From assembly GCF_900580675.1 (NCBI RefSeq), contig NZ_UTBG01000001.1, positions 1 to 64,000 on the forward strand: a DNA stretch of 64,000 nucleotides, in the 5' to 3' direction. This DNA comes from Pseudomonas viridiflava. GTDB taxonomy: Bacteria; Pseudomonadota; Gammaproteobacteria; Pseudomonadales; Pseudomonadaceae. This document shows positions 1-6,239 of this stretch, in pieces (the stretch's first letter is position 1; each line of letters begins with the position of its first letter). A model generated the notes under the pieces. It ran no database searches, had not been told where the DNA came from, and worked only from the letters and a program-made list of their open reading frames with translations. Both the position numbers and the translations under genes were made by a program.

Positions 1-61
1 GATAGCACAAACTTTGGGTAAACGAACCGTTAGAGCTTTGGCGGGTCGTCCAAAGAAATAA
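1..61 (+). CDS. 3' end of an unidentified ORF (partial)
   Basis: An open frame enters from the left edge and stops at TAA 59-61. Only about 19 codons are visible, ending in a basic tail (GRPKK). It is followed within 50 bases by an AT-rich ORF that could be an immunity gene. The position would fit the C-terminal end of a polymorphic toxin such as an Rhs protein, but the visible residues cannot prove any family. Confidence 0.4.
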   Translation, partial: IAQTLGKRTVRALAGRPKK

Positions 62-71
62 TTTTCAAACG

Positions 72-96
72 TTAATGGTGGTCTGACCCCTATTTT
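72..96 (-). repeat. Short interspersed repeat, copy C (inverted)
   Basis: This is the reverse complement of the 32-base element at 505-536, with one mismatch in the part shared. It sits directly before the start of the ORF at 109 and replaces the usual leader there. The core reads GGTCTGACCCCTATTTT on the plus strand. Confidence 0.75.
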
Positions 97-108
97 ATGG
101 GTGCCGAA

Positions 109-471
109 ATGAATGACGTCATCAAAGAGTTTGATAAACTTTGCGATATATCTATCGCCGCATTTGGTGAAGAGCTAGACATTTCCTACGAGATGTCCTT
201 ATTAAATATTTTGGAGTTTGTAAAAAAACATCCTGGCTGTAAAGAAGATTTTATAGATAGATTTAAATTGATTTTAATGTCTGGAAGCTCGCCATTTGAA
301 GTTGTGGCATTTTGTATGCGTGAACTTCAGTGGCCCGAAATTAAAGAATTTGTAATTTTAAAGATGAATCCTTCCGAGGACCCTCGTAGTGAGGCCCTGC
401 GAAGCACATTAACTGCATATGACAAACTGTGGCCTGATGCGGATCTTTACAGTTACTATAGTGTGAATTAA
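109..471 (+). CDS. Small acidic protein, possible immunity protein
   Basis: The ORF encodes about 120 residues. It is AT-rich compared with the rest of the window and has no signal peptide or membrane segment. ATG 109 (MNDVIKEF) is preferred; ATG 97 is in frame but lies right at the end of the repeat. Neither has a good ribosome binding site, so the repeat may have displaced the native leader. The size, acidic charge, low GC and position just after the end of another ORF are typical of immunity proteins of polymorphic toxins. I recognise no family, so this is inference from context. Confidence 0.5.
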   Translation: MNDVIKEFDKLCDISIAAFGEELDISYEMSLLNILEFVKKHPGCKEDFIDRFKLILMSGSSPFEVVAFCMRELQWPEIKEFVILKMNPSEDPRSEALRSTLTAYDKLWPDADLYSYYSVN

Positions 472-482
472 TTGGTGTAAGA

Positions 483-505
483 AAAGGTGACAGATTTATT
501 TAATG
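483..505 (+). repeat. AT-rich repeat, single copy
   Basis: This stretch matches the left arm of the inverted repeat at 1197-1272 (core GACAGATTTATTTAAT here, GATAGATTTATTTAAT there). It abuts copy A of the other repeat family, so the two repeat types sit back to back here. Confidence 0.55.
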
Positions 506-567
506 GAAAATAGGGGTCAGACCACGATTAATGCACCAATGTATATAGAGGGTCTGACCCCTATTTT
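505..567. repeat. Inverted pair of the short repeat (copies A and D)
   Basis: Copy A (505-536, plus) and copy D (550-567, minus) face each other. The 17-base arms, AAAATAGGGGTCAGACC and its complement, could form a hairpin. Copy A is identical over 32 bases to copy B at 656-687. A palindromic pair like this resembles elements moved by REP-associated (Y1) transposases, but no such transposase gene is in the window. Confidence 0.75.
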
Positions 568-891
568 ATCGCGAAAAACTTTGACGAGTCAGTTCTTGGT
601 CATAACACGCAGATTGGCGTTCGAAATAGTAAGGCAGGGACGATTTCTGGTGCTGGGAAAATAGGGGTCAGACCACGATTAATGCACGTTAAGGTCCCGC
701 TTAAAATGGGCCTCAAGGATGGCCTCAATAAAAAGGATTCGATGTTCGGCGTCACCGTGCACAGCTTTGACAACAATAAGTTTATGTTAGGCAAGGCAGC
801 ACCTTACGGGGCGGCGCTGGGAACGTACCTGAAGTCTGTTGCTGATAAAGGGTATACGTTTTACGAGGAGGCTTCGGGTGAGAAGAAATAA
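532..891 (+). pseudogene. Orphan toxin-like C-terminal fragment
   Basis: The frame is open from 532 to TAA 889-891, but no convincing start or ribosome binding site is seen at its head. Residues read through copy D, then a short segment (KNFDESVLGHNTQIG), then copy B in frame (IGVRPRLMH), then a conserved-looking C-terminal part ending near FYEEASGEKK. A coding fragment interrupted by repeats and followed by a tightly overlapping small membrane-protein gene fits a displaced toxin tip with its immunity gene. An internal start at ATG 682 would give 69 residues. No domain is recognised. Confidence 0.45.
656..687 (+). repeat. Short interspersed repeat, copy B
   Basis: Identical over 32 bases to copy A (505-536). 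It lies inside an open frame and adds codons to it without breaking the frame. Confidence 0.8.
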
Positions 892-1120
892 ATGGATCGG
901 TGGGTTTTTCTTATCGGTCTCACTGTTTTCCATGATTCTGGCGGCTAGCCTGCTACTCGCGATGATCATCGCTGCGGTGATTTCACTTGCCCTGCGCACT
1001 GACTCGCCTTGGGTATACAACTGGATCGGCTTTCCTCTTACGTTTGTATTCGCGGCGTATTGGATCCTCACTCGATGGACGTATGTGAAGTCTTACATAT
1101 CCGGTAATGGGGGAATGTAG
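878..1120 (+). CDS. Small two-helix membrane protein, possible immunity protein
   Basis: An 80-residue protein with two hydrophobic segments (about residues 10-36 and 45-62), so very probably an inner-membrane protein. GTG 878 is chosen because a strong AGGAGG lies at 866-871 with good spacing. The ORF is open further upstream, but earlier starts lack such a site. It overlaps the end of the toxin-like fragment by 14 bases, a translational coupling typical of toxin-immunity pairs. Small multi-helix membrane proteins are common immunity proteins against pore-forming or membrane-acting toxins. The family is not recognised. Confidence 0.6.
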   Translation: MRRNKWIGGFFLSVSLFSMILAASLLLAMIIAAVISLALRTDSPWVYNWIGFPLTFVFAAYWILTRWTYVKSYISGNGGM

Positions 1121-1190
1121 TGATCCCCTGCGATAAACCCCGACAGGTGCTCTGCCGGGTACCTTTACCTGTTCAAGGACGATCAATGAA
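1121..1190 (+). repeat. Duplicated gene leader, copy 1
   Basis: About 68 bases match 3509-3576 at roughly 80-85 percent, including the stretch TTCAAGGACGATCA plus the ATGAAA start. Copy 2 is the leader and ribosome binding site of the signal peptidase gene at 3574. Copy 1 starts a 58-codon frame (1186-1362) made mostly of repeat DNA, so it looks like an abandoned start left by duplication or insertion. Both copies begin right after a TAG stop. Confidence 0.7.
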
Positions 1191-1196
1191 ACTCGG

Positions 1197-1272
1197 AGCA
1201 AAGGGGATAGATTTATTTAATAGCTTGCCTTGCCGGCCAGCGCCAGACCTAAATAAATCCGTTCCTTTTAAA
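1197..1272. repeat. AT-rich inverted repeat pair
   Basis: The left arm (AAAGGGGATAGATTTATTTA, 1199-1218) and the right arm (TAAATAAATCCGTTCCTTT, 1250-1268) are imperfect inverted copies around a GC-rich loop. A third copy of the arm is at 483-505. Elements of this look are scattered in many gammaproteobacterial genomes and are plausibly non-autonomous REP/MITE-like units. That class assignment is inference. Confidence 0.65.
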
Positions 1273-1402
1273 GCGAGTGACGCTCTCCGGCCCCTCTGGC
1301 TGCAAAAGGGACGCAACGTGAGTGGGGAAGGCCAACTTGGCAATGAATTAGGTATTCTATAAATCACCCATAACCGCTTGATATGTGACCCTAGGAGTCA
1401 TT

Positions 1403-1939
1403 TTGAAGATCCTTTTGCTGGCCCTTTTTTCTGCTTTGTTGCTGAGTGGCTGCGGTTCTGCGCGCTATGAGAAGCCTATCCCCTACGACCAGGCCACCAC
1501 CGCACGCATCCGTCTTTTTGGGAATAACGGTTTGCCTGTCGCCATCAACCCCGGGCAAGACTGCGCGTCGAGTAAAGAACCTCTTTTTGCCTACGGCTAT
1601 ACCGTTGCGGATAAGGTCAATTCCACCTTGGGGCAACACACCAGGCGAAGTGTCGGAATGCCCCCTTCCTGGAAAAGCGAGCACCTGAGCTATGGCGAGT
1701 CTTATGCCGAGTTTGTTATCCCTGCGGGTGTGCCGTCTGTGGTTGTGATGAAGATGGTTGCCGCCGAGGCGTCTTGTGTGCCTGATCCACGGGTATTTGT
1801 TCCTGAGGCGGGTAAAGATTATGAGGCGTACCTACAGAGGCAAGACTGGCAGTGCGGTAGCGTGATTCGACTGCTTTCTGGTCTGGAGACGCCGGGTGCT
1901 ATCGCGCACGTTCCGTCGAATAGTTGCGGGAGAAAATAA
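1403..1939 (+). CDS. Lipoprotein of unknown function
   Basis: A 178-residue protein with a classic lipoprotein signal: a basic start, a hydrophobic run, then the lipobox LLSGC with the lipidated Cys near residue 17. TTG 1403 is chosen because AGGAG lies at 1393-1397 with 5-base spacing and it gives a compact signal peptide; GTG 1385 would add six residues. The mature part has several Cys residues that could form disulfides in the periplasm. No domain is recognised. It stands alone on its strand, with repeats upstream and non-coding DNA downstream. Confidence 0.7.
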   Translation: MKILLLALFSALLLSGCGSARYEKPIPYDQATTARIRLFGNNGLPVAINPGQDCASSKEPLFAYGYTVADKVNSTLGQHTRRSVGMPPSWKSEHLSYGESYAEFVIPAGVPSVVVMKMVAAEASCVPDPRVFVPEAGKDYEAYLQRQDWQCGSVIRLLSGLETPGAIAHVPSNSCGRK

Positions 1940-2092
1940 AGGTAACTGGCGGGCTGGGCCGGCAGGTGTTCATGCTTTTCGTGCAGCGCCAAGGTTGCAT
2001 AGGCGACAGGCCACTTTTACTGCCCAAGCGTGGCCCGCACCTACTCACTGCCTCACCGTTAACAGGGCAACTCGTCAGCCGCCCTGTCGCGG

Positions 2093-2359
2093 TCAGTTGA
2101 CGCTGTTAAGCCTGCGACTGATGACGTCCAGCAAGTCGCACCCATCGCGCAGCGGTATAGCCAGTAGTTGGGCGAAGTCTTGAAGCACCACAGCATCGCT
2201 GCTGAGCTGTTCGCGGAAGGCCAGGTTTTCCAGCAACTGGGTGACGGCCTGAATACGGTGCACGGCGGCGTCGTGAAGGACGTCCAGGGGGGCTTGGGTG
2301 TCGATGAGCAGGGCTGGGACGGTGCAGTCGTGGCCGGTTAGGGGCATGTATCTATTCAT
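2093..2359 (-). CDS. Small Pseudomonas protein of unknown function with a structured leader
   Basis: An 88-residue protein starting MNRYMPLTG. ATG 2359 is chosen because GAGG lies about 8 bases upstream and the longer frame (to 2677) runs through the hairpin-rich leader. The sequence is soluble, rich in Leu and Asp, and predicted mainly helical. It resembles the short proteins (DUF3077- or DUF6124-like) that occur in many copies in fluorescens-group genomes behind a similar hairpin leader. The family assignment is from memory of the pattern and is not secure. Confidence 0.6.
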   Translation of the reverse strand: MNRYMPLTGHDCTVPALLIDTQAPLDVLHDAAVHRIQAVTQLLENLAFREQLSSDAVVLQDFAQLLAIPLRDGCDLLDVISRRLNSVN

Positions 2360-2389
2360 GGGTACAACCTCGGTCAGTAGAGTGAGGCC

Positions 2390-2500
2390 GTCACCTATCG
2401 TCGCCAAACGAATAGGTGACAGCTGTACGCAGGTTGGCGAACCGGGACCGAGTTCCGGCAGACCCGAAGGTCTCCCGCGCACAGCTGCCATAAAGCAGCG
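2390..2500 (-). promoter_or_regulatory. Hairpin-rich 5' leader of the 2359 gene
   Basis: Four perfect or near-perfect stems lie in about 110 bases. GTCACCTAT (2390-2398) pairs with ATAGGTGAC (2412-2420). CCGGGA pairs with TTCCGG (2442-2458). AGACC pairs with GGTCT around the CGAA loop (2460-2473). GCTGC pairs with GCAGC (2484-2499). CGCCAA (2402-2407) could alternatively pair with TTGGCG (2434-2439). The block ends about 30 bases upstream of the start codon, so it would be the untranslated leader of that mRNA. Confidence 0.55.
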
Positions 2501-2732
2501 ATGCGGGTACGGAAGCACCTGCAAACAAGCAGAAAGCTTTCGCATACGGTCAACGGATCGCCAAATCCGATCGCCCTTTTGGACGACCGGCGGACTATAA
2601 GTCCTCAGCGTAAAAACGCGCAAGGCATCAAAAGGCCAATACGTCGTCCTGCGGCCGGCGCCAATCGCGTGCAGCAAAAATAGGGGGGCTATTTCCCCGT
2701 TACTCTTACGCCCTTAAGAACGGAGTTTAGTG

Positions 2733-3164
2733 ATGCAATCTATAGCCTCAGATACCCCTAAGCAGAAACTGGTTTTCTACGTAGCTGAGGATGTCGATGC
2801 ATCGGTAAGATCTGATGTGCAGCAACGGTTGCGTGAGCTCGCCGCCTCGAGGGCCTGGAGCATTGCACCACCGGGGTTTATTGACGAAGTAGATGAAAAT
2901 GGTTTGGAAATCGTCGGTGGGGGACTGGAGATCTATTCGGCTTTGCCGCCAAACAGGCTGCCTGCTGATGTAGACCAGAGAACTCTGGAAGAGGTTGACG
3001 CGTTGGTGGAGGCGGTTAAGGCGTTGTCCGCAAGCGCGAGTATCGCCTTCGAGTTTCATCTGGATATGACTTATGTGGGTTGTATTGAGGGTGGGGTCGT
3101 TGATCACGTCCTTCTATCCGGCTTGCTGATGCCGTGGCGCGAACACCTCAACCGGAAACGTTGA
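2733..3164 (+). CDS. Hypothetical soluble protein
   Basis: A 143-residue acidic protein without a signal peptide or membrane helix. ATG 2733 follows a GGAG at 2721-2724; GTG 2730 is in frame just before it. The sequence has a central acidic helix-like part (about 65-95) and a hydrophobic C-terminal third. It lies between the two duplicated leaders, with the ORF at 3206 next on the same strand after 41 bases, so the two may be co-transcribed. The context would allow an immunity or orphan accessory role, but no family is recognised. Confidence 0.55.
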   Translation: MQSIASDTPKQKLVFYVAEDVDASVRSDVQQRLRELAASRAWSIAPPGFIDEVDENGLEIVGGGLEIYSALPPNRLPADVDQRTLEEVDALVEAVKALSASASIAFEFHLDMTYVGCIEGGVVDHVLLSGLLMPWREHLNRKR

Positions 3165-3205
3165 GCAAGCAGTGAACACACAACGCAGGCAACAGGACAC
3201 TCGCT

Positions 3206-3508
3206 ATGAACCGATATGAGGGGAAGCCATTTCTCCGTCTACTGGAGTGCTTCGTCCTGTCGGCAATCGACGCGCTGACAGACGAGCAACACGCAGCGTT
3301 AACCGCGCTGGAGCCCAAATTGCACCAGCTCTATGGAACACAGGGCAGCTGGTCAGAAGTTGTCGCCGCCCAGATGGGGTTTCCCGAGTCGGTGACGGAA
3401 AAAATACGTGAAATCTGGCGTATAAATTCGACAAAATTCGCCCAGGCGGGCGCACAGATAAATCCGGAGGACTTTGCTCAAAACTTCGTAGACACCAATT
3501 TTCCGTAG
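3206..3508 (+). CDS. Hypothetical small protein
   Basis: A 100-residue soluble, mainly helical protein. The start ATG 3206 has AGGAC about 8 bases upstream. It includes a motif-like stretch WSEVVAAQMGFP and an EIWRINS segment. It directly precedes the second copy of the duplicated leader and the signal peptidase gene. The same relation holds for the small membrane protein at 878-1120 and the first leader copy. Function unknown. Confidence 0.6.
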   Translation: MNRYEGKPFLRLLECFVLSAIDALTDEQHAALTALEPKLHQLYGTQGSWSEVVAAQMGFPESVTEKIREIWRINSTKFAQAGAQINPEDFAQNFVDTNFP

Positions 3509-3576
3509 TGCCCCCTCAGCGATAAACCCTGACAGCTGCGCTGCTGCGTACGTTTACCTATTCAAGGACGATCATG
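3509..3576 (+). repeat. Duplicated gene leader, copy 2 (in use)
   Basis: This is the native leader of the signal peptidase gene and carries its ribosome binding site (AAGGA at 3565-3569). See copy 1 at 1121-1190. The pair forms a direct repeat enclosing about 2.3 kb. Confidence 0.7.
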
Positions 3577-4362
3577 AAACCCGTAAAACTCCCCCTCCAA
3601 GCCTTCCTGATGTCTTGCCTGGTGCCTGGCTGGGGCCTGGTGTACGTCAACCGCGTCAAATGGGGCATCCGCGTGGCGGCGCTGCTTTACGTTGGCATCG
3701 TGCTGATGGGGCTCTGCGGGCTGACCTCGACGCCTGTGGGGCTCTACGTGCTGCTCGGCTTCATCATTACGGTCAAGCTTGCCTCGGCGATCACCTCGGC
3801 CGTGCTGGCGCGGCGCTACACCGGCCCGCTGAATGTGCCGCGCAAGCGTTTCCATGTGCTCTATGTGGGCGTGATGGTGGTGATCACCTTTGCATTGTTC
3901 AGCGTGCTTCGAGCGCCGGTGCTGGGTTTCAGCACCTACTTTGTACCCACTGGCTCAATGGCACCCACGGTCTCGATTGGCGACTACATCGTGTCCGATC
4001 TGCGCCCCGGCTCACCAAAGGTCGGGGATATTGTGGTGTACCGCTGGAACGGCACTGAAGCAATCAAGCGCGTGGCGGGCGTGGGCGGGGACACCCTGGC
4101 CATCGTCAACGGCGAGTTGATCCGCAACGGCGAAAACCTCGGGCTCTTTCACGCACCGGCTGACCGGGTGGAAGGCCCCGAGTCAATGACGCTCGCACCG
4201 GTCAAGGTTGAGCCGGGGCACGTCTACCTGCTGGGCGATAACCGCAACAACAGCAATGACAGCCGTTTCATGGGGCAGGTGGCGGTTGAGGACGTGGTGG
4301 GCAAGGTGACCGGCATCTGGTTCTCAAAAGAGCGCGCGCGAATCGGGACGACTTTTCCTTGA
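3574..4362 (+). CDS. lepB: Signal peptidase I family protein (S26)
   Basis: A 262-residue membrane protease homologue that would cut signal peptides of exported proteins on the periplasmic side. Hydrophobic segments are at about 8-25, 33-50, 55-75 and 95-112. Next comes the catalytic box PTGSMAPT with nucleophile Ser128. The general-base Lys165 is in AIKRVAGVGGD and the late conserved box is LGDNRNNSNDSR, so both catalytic residues are present. The long multi-helix N-terminus differs from the two-helix housekeeping enzyme, so this is probably an accessory paralogue, not the lep-era gene. An RDD protein gene follows closely. Confidence 0.85.
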   Translation: MKPVKLPLQAFLMSCLVPGWGLVYVNRVKWGIRVAALLYVGIVLMGLCGLTSTPVGLYVLLGFIITVKLASAITSAVLARRYTGPLNVPRKRFHVLYVGVMVVITFALFSVLRAPVLGFSTYFVPTGSMAPTVSIGDYIVSDLRPGSPKVGDIVVYRWNGTEAIKRVAGVGGDTLAIVNGELIRNGENLGLFHAPADRVEGPESMTLAPVKVEPGHVYLLGDNRNNSNDSRFMGQVAVEDVVGKVTGIWFSKERARIGTTFP

Positions 4363-4390
4363 TACTTTCTTGACGCGGGAGCAACACCGT

Positions 4391-4873
4391 ATGGACGCAC
4401 AGAACACCAAAAAACGCCCAATAATCCTGGCCAGCATCGGCCGCCGCCTGGCCGCGCGCATCATCGACTGTGCCATCGCGGTGCTGATTTTTTTCATCGT
4501 CAAATTCGGCGCCGAGGTGTTGTCTGCCTACATGCCGGCGGTGACGCTGAAGGGCGGCATTCTCTCGGCCGCTTTTGCCGCCTTTGCCTACTTTCTGCTG
4601 GCCGACGCGTTGCCCAACGGCCAGAGCATGGGCAAGCGTCTGCTGAGTATTGCCGCCGTCGACCGCAACACCCGCAAGGGCTGCAGCGTGTCCCAGTCGT
4701 TCACCCGTAACTCCGGAGCCTTGGTGGTCATCGATTGGGTGTGGATTTTCATCGAATCGCGAACACGCTTGGGCGACATGTTCGCCAAAACCATCGTGAT
4801 CCAGACCGGCAACCTGACAAGCGTTCGCAGCCTTGCGGATATTTACGACAGCGGCAAATCCCGCAGCTTATGA
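4391..4873 (+). CDS. RDD family membrane protein
   Basis: A 160-residue inner-membrane protein. The N-terminal RRLAARIIDCAIA matches the RDD signature (Arg, then Asp in the first helix). Hydrophobic segments lie near 24-45, 58-75 and 112-125, with the family-typical GQSMGKRLLSI between the last two. ATG 4391 is chosen over TTG 4370 because GGGAG lies about 9 bases upstream. It starts 28 bases after the signal peptidase gene and is probably in one operon with it. RDD proteins have no single agreed function; some are ion or compatible-solute transport related. Confidence 0.8.
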   Translation: MDAQNTKKRPIILASIGRRLAARIIDCAIAVLIFFIVKFGAEVLSAYMPAVTLKGGILSAAFAAFAYFLLADALPNGQSMGKRLLSIAAVDRNTRKGCSVSQSFTRNSGALVVIDWVWIFIESRTRLGDMFAKTIVIQTGNLTSVRSLADIYDSGKSRSL

Positions 4874-4879
4874 ATCGGC

Positions 4880-5467
4880 TTACAGCAACTTGCGCTGTAC
4901 CGCCTCATCCAGCGTACTGCGCGTCAACGCCTCTACCACTTCGCGCGTGTCCGCCTGGAACGGGATGCCCACGATCAGCACCAGGTGAATCAAGGTGCGC
5001 ACGGATTCGCTCTTTTTGACGCGCCCCAGCTCCTTGCCATCCTTGTCCTTGAACACTGTTTCAAGGGTAAAGATGTTCTTCGCGGTGGTCGGAATAATGC
5101 AGAACGTGAAGCCGGAAATGAACGTCAACACCGGGCTGTATTCTTCATTGTTGTGCAGCGTGGCATCCACGTAGATATCCGAGTCGACCTTGTCGGTACT
5201 CACCCGCGAAAAACGGTTGGACTGGCGAAACGAGTCGGCCACGGCCTTTTCCCACAGCACAACGGGCGCGCCGACAGCAGCGTTGCCTGGGCCGCCGTTG
5301 ACGTGGTTCTGCGCCGAGGTGTGCACGTACGCCGTAGGCTTTTGTGCCGGCATGTTGGCGGTCGGCGGCCAGGTTTGTACCGCAGGCAACTCATGTTGCG
5401 AGTAAGACACGCAGCCGGTCAGCAGGATGGCGGCGAGTACCAGGCTGTGTTTGATCAATCCTTTCAT
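4880..5467 (-). CDS. Lipoprotein of unknown function
   Basis: A 195-residue protein with a lipoprotein signal ending in the lipobox LLTGC and a mature start CVSYSQ. A hydrophobic stretch at about 112-125 and another at about 160-172 lie in the mature domain. AAGGAG precedes ATG 5467. It is the second gene of a two-gene unit with the next lipoprotein (16 bases apart). The two proteins share length, the CVSY mature start and the theme of 'DKDGKEL' or 'DRNGKEL', so they are probably distant paralogues. It converges with the RDD gene, six bases apart. Confidence 0.75.
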   Translation of the reverse strand: MKGLIKHSLVLAAILLTGCVSYSQHELPAVQTWPPTANMPAQKPTAYVHTSAQNHVNGGPGNAAVGAPVVLWEKAVADSFRQSNRFSRVSTDKVDSDIYVDATLHNNEEYSPVLTFISGFTFCIIPTTAKNIFTLETVFKDKDGKELGRVKKSESVRTLIHLVLIVGIPFQADTREVVEALTRSTLDEAVQRKLL

Positions 5468-5483
5468 GCGTTGCTCCTTGAGC

Positions 5484-6095
5484 TTACGGTTTGGCCAGTT
5501 TGGCGGTGGCGTCGTCGAGCAGTTGCGCGACCAGTTTGGTCAGCTGTTGGCCGCCCATCGACGGTGCCCAATATTCGCCGCTGTAAAGACCGACGTTATG
5601 CTCGAACTTGATCGACTCCGTGGCGCTGGCCAGTTCCTTGCCGTTGCGATCGACGATCACCAGGTCACCGGCTACATCGAAGCTGTCCACGTAGATCGGG
5701 CCGTTGACCCAGATCCAGATCGTCAGCGTCAGCAGCGCGCCGGGAAAGTACCCCGGGTGCGGCGCGCGATGGCCCTTGAGAGACGTCATGTTGAACTTGA
5801 GCGTTACGTCCTGCTCCCCCAGCCGCACCGGGTATTCGGTGACCTGCTTGAAGTAACCCGCCGTGCGCACATACGCATTGAGTTGGGCGGTGAGTGAGCT
5901 GCTGATCGCGGCTTTGTTGGCGTCGTTGACGTTGGCGTCATTCACCGTCACATCCGCGAGTTGCGCGCTGCGTGGGCTGCTGACAGGCGCCGAGTGGGGC
6001 GGGGCGCCGATTGGGCCGCTGACGGTGTAGGAAACGCAGCCGGTCATCGACAGCGCAGCAAGCAGGGCCGTAGCCCGAAGGAGGATTTTCAGCAC
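5484..6095 (-). CDS. Lipoprotein of unknown function
   Basis: A 203-residue protein with the lipobox SMTGC and mature start CVSYTV. GTG 6095 is used because AGGGAT lies about 7 bases upstream and no ATG fits. The mature part has a proline/serine-rich linker, an Asn/Asp repeat (VNDANVNDANK) and a beta-rich domain with a hydrophobic strand TLTIWIWVNG. It is the first gene of the pair with 4880-5467. Both are likely anchored in the outer or inner membrane facing the periplasm. Function unknown. Confidence 0.75.
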   Translation of the reverse strand: MLKILLRATALLAALSMTGCVSYTVSGPIGAPPHSAPVSSPRSAQLADVTVNDANVNDANKAAISSSLTAQLNAYVRTAGYFKQVTEYPVRLGEQDVTLKFNMTSLKGHRAPHPGYFPGALLTLTIWIWVNGPIYVDSFDVAGDLVIVDRNGKELASATESIKFEHNVGLYSGEYWAPSMGGQQLTKLVAQLLDDATAKLAKP

Positions 6096-6239
6096 GCAAT
6101 ATCCCTATAAGTGATTAAACCAAGCCAGTGTCTCGACCGCTCGGCCAATAACTTGAGGGGGGGCATCAGCGTTGTCCGCTCCGCCAAGCACTTCGCTGGC
6201 CTCTCCAGACCAGCAAAATACTGTCCTTGAATCAGGTGG

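Noticed and set aside
1186..1362. 58-codon ORF starting at the first leader copy
   Set aside because: It has a good start site, but nearly all of its codons are repeat DNA. The start is explained by duplication of the signal peptidase leader, so I do not call it a gene.
2360..2677. N-terminal extension of the 2093-2359 gene to 194 residues
   Set aside because: The extension runs through four hairpins and a Cys/Arg-rich unlikely protein stretch. The start at 2359 has a proper ribosome binding site.
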